DNA from: Caldilineaceae bacterium | GTDB taxonomy: Bacteria > Chloroflexota > Anaerolineae > Caldilineales > Caldilineaceae | NCBI GenBank assembly: GCA_019637695.1 | Contig: JAHBVG010000048.1 | Span: 1 to 47,315, forward strand | Direction: 5' to 3' | Length of the DNA stretch: 47,315 bases | In this document: piece after piece, positions 1 through 8,277 of the stretch | Numbering within the stretch: position 1 is the stretch's first letter | How the letters are laid out: each line of letters begins with the position of its first letter | Notes under the pieces: model-generated | Database searches by the model: none | What the model saw: the letters and a program-made list of their open reading frames with translations, nothing else | What the model was told of the DNA's origin: nothing | Position numbers and translations under genes: made by a program

Positions 1-218
1 GGGTATTCCTCTCTGGTAGACATCTGTTACAAAATGGCGAAGGTATTGACATAGAAGAAGCCGTGCGGCTTGCTACAACAAGAACAAACTGTATCAGATT
101 TGATAACGCTTCCAGTCGCAATTGGATCTGGATGGTACTTGAATGTCGGCAGAGAGATATTCATTTTCTAAATTCTTCCTATTCACGTGCACAGATGCCT
201 CTCATTTTCTCACTTACT
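1..218. other. left-edge stretch without a supported gene
   Basis: No gene is supported here. The plus-strand frame starting at base 3 is open through 323 and begins with LSGRHLLQNGEGIDIEEA, which looks protein-like, but I do not recognise it and the frame runs on antisense into the 3' end of prs. It could be the decayed tail of a gene lying mostly outside the window. Confidence 0.3.
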
Positions 219-1187
219 TTACGAACTCTCCTCCCCAAACGCGAAGAGATCCCCAATCGACTGGCGCAGATAGTTGCGGCGGATCGCCTCGCCGAAGATG
301 CCGGCCACGGAGAGGATCTCTAATTTGGGGTGTCGTTTTTCGGGCGGCACGTGGATGGTGTTGGTGGTGACAATTTTGCTGATCTGCGGCAGGGCGGCCA
401 GCCGCGCCAGCGCATCGCGCACAAAGACGCCGTGGGTACACGCCACCCAGATCTCCTCGATCCCCTGTTCGAGCAACAGCCGGCTGATCTCCAAGATTGA
501 GCCGCCGGTGGCAATTTCATCGTCGAAGATCAGCGCCCGCCTGTAACCATGCACCGAGCGCCCCACAATGCCATTGATGCGCACCTCCGTGTCGGAGATG
601 CGTTCCTTGTTCCCAGCCGCCACAGGCAGATCCAGATTCCCAGCCATGCGCGCGGCAGTTTTGGCATATCCCATATCGGGGGCAACGAGGATGGTATCGC
701 TGAGATCGAACTGCTCGAAGTAGCGCTTGAAGACCGGACGCGCGCTCAGGTGATCGGTGGGGACGCGGAAAAATCCATGCACCTGCGGCGAATGCAAGGC
801 CATGGTCATGGCGTGGGTAGCCCCCGCCGTTTTCAATAGATCGGCCACCAGCCGCGCCGTGATCGAGATGCGCGGCGCGTCTTTTTTGTCCGAACGGGCA
901 AAGGAAAAGTAGGGGATGATGGCGTGGATCTCTCTGGCTGATGCGCCGCGGGCCGCATCCAACATCATGAGGAGTTCCATCAGGTGATCGTTCACCGGCG
1001 GCGACAGCGATTGGACCACGAAGACAATCCGCGAGCGCACGCTGGCTTCGAGCTGTACATAGAGGTTATCGTTGCTGAACCGGGAAATTTTGGTCCTGTC
1101 CATGGACACCCCAAGATATTGGGCGAGATCGGCCGCCAACTCAGGGTGCGAACTGCCGCCAAAGACCCGAACTTCATCTGGATTCAT
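219..1187 (-). CDS. prs: ribose-phosphate pyrophosphokinase (PRPP synthetase)
   Basis: Makes PRPP from ribose 5-phosphate and ATP in the cytosol, feeding purine, pyrimidine, histidine, tryptophan and NAD synthesis. The 322-residue product has the family layout: N-terminal RVFGGSSHPELA, the flexible-loop region IIPYFSFARSDKKD, the HSPQVHGFF segment near 130, and the PRPP-binding loop FDDEIATGGS near 220. That loop differs from the textbook VDDMIDTAGT form but keeps the paired aspartates. The start chosen (ATG of MNPDEVRVF) gives the usual length; a GTG four codons upstream is possible. The open frame runs back to 1697, but that extension is antisense to pdxA and to heptamer repeats. It lies 80 bases after pdxA on the same strand. 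Confidence 0.93.
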   Translation of the reverse strand: MNPDEVRVFGGSSHPELAADLAQYLGVSMDRTKISRFSNDNLYVQLEASVRSRIVFVVQSLSPPVNDHLMELLMMLDAARGASAREIHAIIPYFSFARSDKKDAPRISITARLVADLLKTAGATHAMTMALHSPQVHGFFRVPTDHLSARPVFKRYFEQFDLSDTILVAPDMGYAKTAARMAGNLDLPVAAGNKERISDTEVRINGIVGRSVHGYRRALIFDDEIATGGSILEISRLLLEQGIEEIWVACTHGVFVRDALARLAALPQISKIVTTNTIHVPPEKRHPKLEILSVAGIFGEAIRRNYLRQSIGDLFAFGEESS

Positions 1188-1252
1188 TTTTTCTCTCACC
1201 GAGCTTTTCCTCTCTGCCAGGTAACTCCGTGTTGTGTGTCGGGTGTCGTTTT

Positions 1253-1287
1253 CCCAGTCCCCAGTCCCTAATCCCCAGTCCCCAACC
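1253..1287. repeat. CCCCAGT-type heptamer array
   Basis: Five consecutive 7-bp units of the form CCCAGTC/CCTAATC/CCCAACC. The array sits between prs and pdxA and supplies the last codons and the TAG stop of pdxA. It resembles the short tandemly repeated heptamers (STRR, CCCCART) known from heterocystous cyanobacteria. Confidence 0.8.
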
Positions 1288-2284
1288 TCTGCGCCGCTGC
1301 CATCTGCACCGCCACATCCACCGCAGCGAGCAGACTCTCCTCGCTGGCTTTGCCCATCCCCGCGATGTCGAAGGCAGTGCCGTGATCCACCGAGGTGCGG
1401 ATGATGGGCAGGCCGATGCTCACATTCACGCCGCTGTCGAAGGCGAGCAACTTCATGGGGATGTGTCCCTGGTCGTGATACATGGCGACGACAATATCGA
1501 ACTCGCCCTTGACCGCGCGCAAGAAGACAGTGTCCGGCGGCTGCGGGTCCGAGACAGTCCAGCCGCGGGAGCGGGCCTGTTCGATGGCAGGCTGCACCTG
1601 CTCCGCTTCTTGATTGCCGAAGAGACCGTTCTCGCTGGCGTGCGGGTTGAGACCAGCCACGGCAATGCGCGGTTTGGCGATCCCCAGCATCTGGCACGAA
1701 CGATAGGCCAGTTCGATCACCTCAAGGACGCGCCCTGTCTGCACCCGGCGGATGGCCTCCGCCAGCGAGACGTGCGTACTCACATGGACAACGCGCAATT
1801 TCGGCCCGACCAACAGCATGGAAATGCGTTCGGCGCCGGTGCGTTCGGCGAGCAGTTCGGTGTGACCGGGGTAGAGGAAGCCCGCTTTGTGCATAGCCTC
1901 TTTGTTCAGCGGCGCAGTGACCACGCCATCCACAACTCCCTCCAACGCCAGATCGCAGGCGCGGAAGACCGCTTCGACAGCGGCCCTGCCAGCGGCGGCG
2001 CTGACTTTGCCCGGGGGGATGCTCTTCGGGTCGGCGTTGCCCAAATCCAATATGGGAATTGTCCCTGCCGCATAGTTGCCCGCGACCGGTTCCTCGACGA
2101 TCTCAAAGTGGGGCGAGGATTGGCCGATCCATGTGGCCGCCCGCGCCAAAATTCGCCGATCCCCGATGACGAGGGGACGAGCTTTCTCAAACAGCGATGG
2201 ATGTTGTAACGCCTTGACGATCACTTCCGGGCCGATCCCCGCAGGATCGCCCAGCGTAATTGCCAACAGCGGACGGCTTGTCAT
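1268..2284 (-). CDS. pdxA: 4-hydroxythreonine-4-phosphate dehydrogenase
   Basis: NAD-dependent oxidation and decarboxylation of 4-phosphohydroxy-L-threonine in vitamin B6 synthesis; PdxA2-type paralogues act on threonate or erythronate phosphates, so the substrate is inferred. The 338 residues begin with the family signature LAITLGDPAGIGPEV. The metal-binding histidines are visible in GHTELLAERTG, VVHVSTHVSL and MYHDQGHIPMKLL, and the C-terminal RTSVDHGTAFDIAG is typical. The ATG follows AGGGGAACTCCT. The last residues, LGTGD and the TAG stop, are encoded by an intergenic heptamer array, so the natural C-terminus has been replaced or extended by repeat sequence. No other B6 gene is seen nearby. 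Confidence 0.93.
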   Translation of the reverse strand: MTSRPLLAITLGDPAGIGPEVIVKALQHPSLFEKARPLVIGDRRILARAATWIGQSSPHFEIVEEPVAGNYAAGTIPILDLGNADPKSIPPGKVSAAAGRAAVEAVFRACDLALEGVVDGVVTAPLNKEAMHKAGFLYPGHTELLAERTGAERISMLLVGPKLRVVHVSTHVSLAEAIRRVQTGRVLEVIELAYRSCQMLGIAKPRIAVAGLNPHASENGLFGNQEAEQVQPAIEQARSRGWTVSDPQPPDTVFLRAVKGEFDIVVAMYHDQGHIPMKLLAFDSGVNVSIGLPIIRTSVDHGTAFDIAGMGKASEESLLAAVDVAVQMAAAQRLGTGD

Positions 2285-2312
2285 AGGAGTTCCCCTTCTG
2301 CGCGTGGAGGTT

Positions 2313-2341
2313 TTGGGTTAGAATGAGTACCCTGATACGAT
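2313..2341 (+). promoter_or_regulatory. candidate sigma-70-type promoter
   Basis: TTGGGT (2313-2318), a 17-base spacer and TACGAT (2336-2341) lie 42 bases before the ATG at 2383 in the divergent region with pdxA. Judged by eye only. Confidence 0.4.
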
Positions 2342-2382
2342 TGTAGTGGCGCAAGGGAAGCCATGTCAAAGGGAGAGAATGG

Positions 2383-3051
2383 ATGTTCAAACGCGATTAT
2401 TTAATGCGCCAGTTTGATATGATGGCGCTTGTCATTGTGCGGGTGATGGGATTGCTGAAAGAGAAGAAGCCAGCCGAGGCGTTGCAGGCCATCGATGAGG
2501 AATTACAACGGCTGACCGGTTTCGATTCGCACACCCTGACCCATTTGACCGACCATGAGATCGTCACCGGGCAACTGGTGGGCGAGACGATGACGGAGAC
2601 CCGCGCCCGGCGCATTGTGCTGGCGACATTGTTGGCCAAAGCCGGGGAGATCCACAATATGTTGGGGAGTGCAGATGATCACTATCACTGCACACTCAGC
2701 GCGCTGGATCTGATACTCTCCTTGCCAGTCACCGACGATCCGCCCGATCTGCCTGCGGAAACGCCAACCGTGGATACGTTGGTCGAAGCGCTGGCCGAAT
2801 ACGGATTGCCGCCCGACCTCCACCTGCGCCTCTTTCGTTATTACGAGGAGATCGGCCAATACGCCGTCGCCGAGGATCTGCTCTTTGAGATCATTGACGC
2901 CGAACCCGACAGCGAGGAAGTGCGCGCCCTGGGCATCGCTTTCTTCCACCGGCTGCTCGCCCAATCTGACGAAACATTGGAAGCCGGAAATCTTCCCCGC
3001 GCCGAGGTGGAAGCAGGGCTGGCGGAGATTGAGGATGACAAGATGACATGA
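2383..3051 (+). CDS. DUF6483-like protein of unknown function
   Basis: A 222-residue soluble protein without signal peptide or membrane segment. It starts MFKRDYLMRQFDMMALVIVRVMG and continues as helical, acidic, leucine-rich sequence, with a C-terminal half (about 110-205) reminiscent of TPR-like helical pairs (LRLFRYYEEIGQYAVAEDLL). The N-terminus resembles my memory of the DUF6483 family found in Firmicutes and Chloroflexota; no function is known to me. The ATG is preceded by GGGAGA and a candidate promoter. It is monocistronic: divergent from pdxA and followed by a repeat cluster. Confidence 0.7.
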   Translation: MFKRDYLMRQFDMMALVIVRVMGLLKEKKPAEALQAIDEELQRLTGFDSHTLTHLTDHEIVTGQLVGETMTETRARRIVLATLLAKAGEIHNMLGSADDHYHCTLSALDLILSLPVTDDPPDLPAETPTVDTLVEALAEYGLPPDLHLRLFRYYEEIGQYAVAEDLLFEIIDAEPDSEEVRALGIAFFHRLLAQSDETLEAGNLPRAEVEAGLAEIEDDKMT

Positions 3052-3080
3052 GATCTCCCGATCCCCAGTCCCCGATCCCC

Positions 3081-3165
3081 CATAGGCGCTGGGCCTGCGA
3101 AAGTGCCGGGGACTTTTTTGAAGTCCCCGGCACTTGCCCGTTTATCCCTTAAGTTAGCGCCTATG
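3081..3165. repeat. nested palindromic repeat, copy 1
   Basis: Outer arms CATAGGCGCT (3081-3090) and AGCGCCTATG (3156-3165) are perfect inverted repeats. They enclose inner arms AAGTGCCGGGGACTT (3101-3115) and AAGTCCCCGGCACTT (3121-3135), a perfect 15-bp stem with a 5-base loop. Confidence 0.85.
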
Positions 3166-3189
3166 CCCAATCCCCAATCCCCGATCCCC

Positions 3190-3270
3190 GGCCTGCGAAA
3201 GTGCCGGGGACTTCATACTCTGCGACAAAAAGTCCCCGGCACTTGCCCGTTTACCCCTTGAGTTAGCGCC
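3190..3270. repeat. nested palindromic repeat, copy 2 (left outer arm missing)
   Basis: The same inner 15-bp arms occur at 3199-3213 and 3230-3244 with a longer 16-base loop (CATACTCTGCGACAAA). The left outer arm is absent; the right side ends AGTTAGCGCC. Confidence 0.8.
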
Positions 3271-3298
3271 AATCCCCGATCCCCAGTCCCCGCTCCCC

Positions 3299-3394
3299 CA
3301 TAGGCGCTGGGCCTGCGAAAGTGCCGGGGACTTCATACTCTGCGACAAAAAGTCCCCGGCACTTGCCCGTTTACCCCTTAAGTTAGCGCCTATG
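3299..3394. repeat. nested palindromic repeat, copy 3
   Basis: Complete unit with outer arms at 3299-3308 and 3385-3394 and inner arms at 3319-3333 and 3350-3364. Its loop is the same as in copy 2, so these two are closer to each other than to copy 1. Confidence 0.85.
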
Positions 3395-3422
3395 CCCAAT
3401 CCCCGATCCCCAGTCCCCATCC

Positions 3423-5930
3423 TCACTGATGCTCAATGATCTCCTTGAGATGAAGGCTGTATTCTACGACGAGGTCTGTGGCGCGGTCGATGTCTGCGGC
3501 TTCGGCGCGGAGTTCAAAGTAGGGGCGTTCGGGGTTGGGCGCAATGTGGATCCATTCCCCATCGTTGAGGTGGATCTTCAAGCCGTCAATGGTCTCCACA
3601 TGTTCGCCGCGGAAGCGATGGTTGAGGGTGCGCATGACTGCGCCTTTGCTCTCCCACGGGCAATCGACTCGATCCTGAGCCATGTAAAAGTGGGGCAGGT
3701 AGGCTACAATCTCGCTGAGGGGCAATCTGCGAATGGCTAGATATTCCAACAGGCGCACCGTCGTCATCAGACCATCCACCGCGGGTTGAAAATCGGGGAA
3801 GATGAAATTGCCCGTGCCGTCCAATGCCAGCAGCACGCCCGGCTGGGTGGAACTGCTCATCAAATGGTGCAGATCGTTCTTCGTGCGGATCACCTGTGTC
3901 CCGTGCCAGCCAGCAATGGTGTCAAACGCCTTGGGCAGCGTCACCGGGATGGCGAGCGCATGGTTTTTGTTGGCGTAGAAGGTCAATTCGGCCATCAACA
4001 GCGAAGTCGTCGTATTGTCGAGCACCCGCCCCTTTTCATCCACCAAAAAGATCTTTTCTCCGCCCACATCTAACTTGATCCCAACATCGGCGTTGAGTAC
4101 GCTGATGATCTTGGCAATACGCCGCATGTGGTTGTTGAACTGATCGCGCAGAACGGCCAGCTTGGTTTCATCCATCAACGCGTTGAGGGGTAGATAATCG
4201 AGGGTAAGATCGCTGAGGATGCCGGACAGTGTGTCCGCCGCCAGCCCATAGGAATAGTCCACAATCACGTTGAGATTGGCGTTGCGGATGCGATCCTGGT
4301 TTATATGGGAGAGGAAGTCGGCCTTATAGTTCTCGATGACGTCGCTGGGGTAGTCGATACGACCAATTTCGTTGAGATAGGCGCGCCGGAAATCCTCGCG
4401 GAAGAAGATGCGCTCGACGGATCGCTCACTGCTTCGGCTCTGGTTCATGCCCTCGGCGTCAAAGAGGCGGATATCCACAACGCGCTGGTCGAACGGGCTA
4501 AGCCGCACGTGGACGCCCGCCGAACTGGACGTATTCGTGCGCACAAAGTGCCGCGCCACGGGGATGGGGACCGTACCCAGATCCCAAACGTGAACGCCAG
4601 CGCTAGGCAGGCCGCTGATCATGGCACGCTTGAGCATACGCGAACTGCGATGGGCGTCACGGTTGACAACCACATAGCTGCCTTTGGGCAGGGCTGCACC
4701 TAAGGCGCTGCCCAGTTTGGCGGCAAATTCTGGCGTCAAATCAACGTTGACGACGCCTGTCACCCCGTACTTGCTAAAGAGCGAACGGCGTCCCTGGCTA
4801 CCCCAGATGATACTGCGCCGCACCGTCGCCCCTGGCTCAATCTCTTTGTTGGGCCAGAGTTTGACATCGGCGTGGATCACACAGTTCTCGTCCAGCACAC
4901 AGTTGTCGCCGATTACGGCCCCTTCGTAGGCCACTGCGCCGCTTTTGATGCTGCACTGCCGCCCAACGATGACCCCGCGCAGTTCGCAGGCTTCGCCCAC
5001 ATAGGTGTTGCGCCAGAGTACGCTATGCTCAAGACGGCTATAGTTGTCGATGACAGTGTAATCGCGGATCACCGTCGGCCCGTGGATCGAGACGCCGCCT
5101 TTGATCTTCACCGAATTGCCCAGGTAGATCGGTCCATAAAGTTGGGCGTCGGGCGCAATTTCGACATTTTGTCCCGTCCATACACCGCCCCAGATCTGTT
5201 CGCCCAGGGGTTCGGGCAAATTGACAAGTCCATGCAATAGATCCGCATTGGCGCGCAAATATTCGGTGAGGTTGCCCACGTCGCACCAATACCCCTCTGC
5301 AATATAGCCGTAAAGCGGACATCCCTCGGCCAACATGGTTGGGAAAAGCTGGGTGGCAAAATCGTAGGGTTCATCGTCGGGGATGCGTTTCAGCACCTCT
5401 GGTTCCAAGACATAGATGCCGGTGTTCACCGTGTCTGAGATCACATTGCCCCAATCGGGCTTTTCTTGAAATTGGATGATATGACCATCGTCGTCGGTGA
5501 TGATCACGCCATATTCAAGTGGATTGGGTACGTGATAGAGGGTCAACGTGGCCTGGGCTTTGACCTGGCAGTGGTAGTCGATGATGGTGCGCAGGTTGAA
5601 ATCGGTGAGCGCGTCGCCGCTAATGACGAGAAATGTATCATCCAGCAGCGCTGCGGCGTTCTTGACGCTGCCCGCCGTCCCCAGGGGTGATTCTTCAACG
5701 GTGTAGCTGATCTTCATCCCCAATGAACTGCCATCGCCAAAAAAATCCTGAATCGCCGTAGGCATGTATTGCAGGGTGATGATGACCTCGGTGATGCCGT
5801 GGTGTTTAAGCAGATCGAGGATGTGGCCCAGAACAGGCTTGTTGACCAGAGGAACCATTGGCTTAGGCCGACCAACGGTTAGAGGACGTAACCGCGACCC
5901 TTCACCGCCGGCCATCACCACTGCTTTCAT
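3423..5930 (-). CDS. mannose-1-phosphate guanylyltransferase fused to a phosphomannomutase-like domain
   Basis: An 835-residue NDP-sugar enzyme. Residues 1-235 are a nucleotidyltransferase with MAGGEGSRLRPLT, KPMVPLVNKP and the SGDAL metal site; it likely makes GDP-mannose (or another NDP-hexose) for cell-surface glycans. About 250-375 is a left-handed beta-helix of hexapeptide repeats. The rest resembles phosphohexomutases (RDAHRSSRMLKRAMISG), but the catalytic TASHNP loop is replaced by HVRLSPFD and the DGDGDR metal loop by DVGGEK, so mutase activity is doubtful. The start (MKAVVMAGG) follows GAGGAG; the frame extends upstream without support. It is last in a minus-strand run after the SCO1664-family gene, and its stop abuts heptamers. 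Confidence 0.88.
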   Translation of the reverse strand: MKAVVMAGGEGSRLRPLTVGRPKPMVPLVNKPVLGHILDLLKHHGITEVIITLQYMPTAIQDFFGDGSSLGMKISYTVEESPLGTAGSVKNAAALLDDTFLVISGDALTDFNLRTIIDYHCQVKAQATLTLYHVPNPLEYGVIITDDDGHIIQFQEKPDWGNVISDTVNTGIYVLEPEVLKRIPDDEPYDFATQLFPTMLAEGCPLYGYIAEGYWCDVGNLTEYLRANADLLHGLVNLPEPLGEQIWGGVWTGQNVEIAPDAQLYGPIYLGNSVKIKGGVSIHGPTVIRDYTVIDNYSRLEHSVLWRNTYVGEACELRGVIVGRQCSIKSGAVAYEGAVIGDNCVLDENCVIHADVKLWPNKEIEPGATVRRSIIWGSQGRRSLFSKYGVTGVVNVDLTPEFAAKLGSALGAALPKGSYVVVNRDAHRSSRMLKRAMISGLPSAGVHVWDLGTVPIPVARHFVRTNTSSSAGVHVRLSPFDQRVVDIRLFDAEGMNQSRSSERSVERIFFREDFRRAYLNEIGRIDYPSDVIENYKADFLSHINQDRIRNANLNVIVDYSYGLAADTLSGILSDLTLDYLPLNALMDETKLAVLRDQFNNHMRRIAKIISVLNADVGIKLDVGGEKIFLVDEKGRVLDNTTTSLLMAELTFYANKNHALAIPVTLPKAFDTIAGWHGTQVIRTKNDLHHLMSSSTQPGVLLALDGTGNFIFPDFQPAVDGLMTTVRLLEYLAIRRLPLSEIVAYLPHFYMAQDRVDCPWESKGAVMRTLNHRFRGEHVETIDGLKIHLNDGEWIHIAPNPERPYFELRAEAADIDRATDLVVEYSLHLKEIIEHQ

Positions 5931-6055
5931 AGGCACTCCTCTCTTTACGCGCCTCGTCGAAAAAAAGTGACCGGTCTCGTTTGGGCTAGTAGTCCGTGTA
6001 CCGGTTGCGATAGTCAACTCTCTGGAGATAGACAAAGTACAGACGAACCTGACGA

Positions 6056-6928
6056 TTAGATCGGCGGCCAGGGATGGTTGCGTTGATAAGGCAGGGGCGC
6101 CGGGTATCGTTCGCTTTCGATCAACTGTCCCAGGCGAGTACATAGCGATGCCTGTTCACGAGCATTGATCAGCCGCGCCAATCGCTGGCTGAGGTCGCTC
6201 TGCGGTTGAGCCAGGGTCGCCTGGAATTCCGCAAGGTCAAGAAGTAGATCATCGGCGATCACTTCACCGCTGAATTCCCAGATCACCGAGCGCAACTTGT
6301 ACTCTTGATGGAAGCAGATACCGTGATCGATGGCCCATACTCGCTCATCATAGCCGAAAAGACAGTGACCACTTTTGCGGTCGGCGTTGTTGATGATGAA
6401 ATCAAAGAGGACCATACGCCGTAACATAGGCGCGTAGCGGGCATCTTCGCGTATGGTAAAGTAGTGAATTTCGGGATCGCAGTCGATGTAAAATTGCACA
6501 CTGCCCGTTCCACGCGTGCCTTCGCGCAACACCGTCGGGGGCACTAGATCCCAGCCAAGCGCGTTGCTCACTTCAAAGGCCGCTGTCTCTCGCTGGCAGA
6601 GCGTCCCTGTCGGGAAATCCCAAAGTGGGTTTTCCCCGCGACGCGGTTTGTAGACAGCAGGAATGCTAAGTTCGCCATCGTCTACAAGCACGAGAAAGCT
6701 ATAGTTGGAGCTATACGGCAGCAGACCGCGCTCTTCCATCTCGCCGTTCTCTAAGACTTTAAGCACGCGCTCAATGGTCAAGATGAACGCTTCGCCTGCT
6801 TCTGCTTCATCCTCGATCTCAAGCAGCGGTGATTCAGCGGCGTCATCCGGCGTCGAGAGGAAGATGCGCCCCGCTGGTTCATCTTCGTCGGGTAATTCAA
6901 ATGACCTGTTAAAAGGATAGTCGTGCAT
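6056..6928 (-). CDS. SCO1664-family (PI3/4-kinase-fold) protein
   Basis: 290 residues matching the conserved SCO1664-type family (TIGR03843), described in Actinobacteria as kinase-like. Visible kinase-fold features are an ATP-lysine candidate in VYKPRRGENPLWDFP, the helix-C-like RETAAFEVSNALGWDLVPPT, a catalytic-loop-like NNADRKSGHCLFG, and AIDHGICFH in the DFG position. Substrate and biological role are unknown. The N-terminal 45 residues are acidic and look disordered. The ATG follows GGAAAG. It is third in a run after the histidine phosphatase and DUF3090 genes, the same trio that clusters in Actinobacteria, and 125 bases before the guanylyltransferase gene, which may be cotranscribed. Confidence 0.85.
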   Translation of the reverse strand: MHDYPFNRSFELPDEDEPAGRIFLSTPDDAAESPLLEIEDEAEAGEAFILTIERVLKVLENGEMEERGLLPYSSNYSFLVLVDDGELSIPAVYKPRRGENPLWDFPTGTLCQRETAAFEVSNALGWDLVPPTVLREGTRGTGSVQFYIDCDPEIHYFTIREDARYAPMLRRMVLFDFIINNADRKSGHCLFGYDERVWAIDHGICFHQEYKLRSVIWEFSGEVIADDLLLDLAEFQATLAQPQSDLSQRLARLINAREQASLCTRLGQLIESERYPAPLPYQRNHPWPPI

Positions 6929-7008
6929 AACTTTCCAATGCAGTGGGCAATCACGCTGCGAGCAATTGTCTGGCGTATCTCCATTGACGGAGAGCGGCCA
7001 GAACCCAT

Positions 7009-7554
7009 CTAGACGGCCAGGGGATAGGCATGTCCATTGGTGCGCGGACAGAAGTGTCCCTCGGGGTCAATAGGGCTGCCACAGAGCGGACAGTCAGGAC
7101 GGCCAGAAGCCACTGCTTCCAGGGCGTGTTCACTTAAAGCGCGCATCTGCTCACGAGTTGCATAGAAGCGCGCGCGTGGAACATCCTGAGCAACGCCGGT
7201 TTCCTCATCTTCAATGACCAGCGCCTGCGCCACCAGTACCATTAGATCCTGGTTTTCGTCGTATCCCAGTCCCATTTGCCCGACACGGAAGGCAGGCGTC
7301 AACGGCTCTTGAAGGTGAAGATCGCGCCCAGAGATCTCATGAATGGTGAGATCAGGGTTCTTCTCCTCTAGTTCTTCTAACAGTTGTAAAACAGAAGCCG
7401 CCAGCGCTGCCACTTGCTGCTTTTCCATGGTCAGTGTCGCTACCTGGCGTCCCTGACGGGCTTGCAAGAAAAAGGTGCGCTGGCCGGGCAGGCCGACAGC
7501 ATCCGCAACAATGGCGCTGACACGGTCAAAATCATAGGTAAAGTGTGTGGTCAT
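7009..7554 (-). CDS. DUF3090-family protein
   Basis: 181 residues of the DUF3090 (TIGR03847) family, function unknown. The N-terminal half is a beta-rich domain (RTFFLQARQGRQVATLTMEKQQVAALA). The C-terminus holds the family's zinc-ligand-like cluster, CPLCG followed by HFCPRTNGH, at about 156-176, where related proteins end with the same CxxC/NGH arrangement. The start follows GAGGGTGAACC. It lies between the histidine phosphatase gene (57 bases upstream) and the SCO1664-family gene (80 bases downstream), so the three probably act in one process. Confidence 0.88.
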   Translation of the reverse strand: MTTHFTYDFDRVSAIVADAVGLPGQRTFFLQARQGRQVATLTMEKQQVAALAASVLQLLEELEEKNPDLTIHEISGRDLHLQEPLTPAFRVGQMGLGYDENQDLMVLVAQALVIEDEETGVAQDVPRARFYATREQMRALSEHALEAVASGRPDCPLCGSPIDPEGHFCPRTNGHAYPLAV

Positions 7555-7611
7555 ATAGGTTCACCCTCTTCGGTAATCAGGGCCGTATGAATGAAAAGGG
7601 AGAAGTCTCCT

Positions 7612-8277
7612 TTACGGTTCAACTCTATCTTCCGTTTTTTCTTCTGGCTTTGCATCGTGGCTTTCCCAGCGAACAATGGGTAGATCCCCCGTATCGTTCA
7701 TACGCAGGATATGGGGACCAAAATGGTGAAAGCCGATCAGACTCACAGATGCCGTGCTGATGTGAATCCGTTGAAACATATCGAGCGGCGTGCCTAAATA
7801 GTAAGCCAGCGCTGTGCGGATCACATCACCATGGGCGAAAACGGCCACGGCCTGCCCCTGATGCCGAAGGCGGATCTCCTCCAGCGCGGTGACGACCCGA
7901 GATTGCACTTCCCGTAGTGTTTCCCCTTGCGGAAAGCGAAAGCCCCCCGGATAGATCTGCACCAAGTGCCATTCCGGCGTTTTGGACAGATCTTTAAGCG
8001 ACGCGCCTCGCCAGTCACCGTAATCAACTTCGATCACGCCCGGTTCCTCGTGGACTGGTAAATTCAGGGCATTCGCCAGTGGTTGCGCCGTCTCAATACA
8101 ACGCTCAAGCGGACTCGAATAAATGGCGGAAAAGGGCTGATCTTTCAATCGTTCTGCCAGGGAAGCAGATTGCCCCCGTCCTTTCTCGTTGAGATAGACG
8201 CCCGGCGTGCGCCCGGCCAACTTTCCACTATCGACCCAATCATTTTCCCCATGTCGAATCAGGAAGAGATAGGTCAT
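7612..8277 (-). CDS. histidine phosphatase (phosphoglycerate-mutase-like, MSMEG_4193 type)
   Basis: A 221-residue member of the histidine phosphatase superfamily. The phosphohistidine motif is LIRHGEND at residues 5-12, the second catalytic set is SSPLERCIETA near 60, and the C-terminal histidine is in VFAHGDVIRTALAYYLG near 150. This is the family (TIGR03848) that neighbours DUF3090 and SCO1664-type genes in Actinobacteria; the substrate is unknown. The ATG of MTYLFLIRHG was preferred because it places the motif at the usual position; the frame stays open 25 codons upstream without homology and the ribosome site is weak. It is first gene of the minus-strand run. Confidence 0.87.
   Translation of the reverse strand: MTYLFLIRHGENDWVDSGKLAGRTPGVYLNEKGRGQSASLAERLKDQPFSAIYSSPLERCIETAQPLANALNLPVHEEPGVIEVDYGDWRGASLKDLSKTPEWHLVQIYPGGFRFPQGETLREVQSRVVTALEEIRLRHQGQAVAVFAHGDVIRTALAYYLGTPLDMFQRIHISTASVSLIGFHHFGPHILRMNDTGDLPIVRWESHDAKPEEKTEDRVEP

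Larger units (their letters stand above)
3055..3425. repeat. composite array of heptamers and nested palindromes
   Basis: About 370 bp of gene-free sequence. Four blocks of CCCCAAT/CCCCGAT/CCCCAGT heptamers (about 3055-3080, 3166-3190, 3269-3298, 3395-3420) alternate with three copies of one palindromic unit. It separates two convergent genes and abuts both stop codons. The spacing is irregular and the units are palindromic, so this is not a CRISPR array. Confidence 0.85.

Noticed and set aside
1229..2209. 326-residue plus-strand ORF over pdxA
   Set aside because: Antisense shadow of pdxA; low-complexity composition and no recognised motif.
3055..3425. Possible CRISPR array
   Set aside because: Only three irregularly spaced palindromic units with heptamers between them; no constant-length spacers and no cas genes.
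3154..3426. 90-residue ORF with internal repeats
   Set aside because: It is the translation of the heptamer and palindrome array, not a gene.
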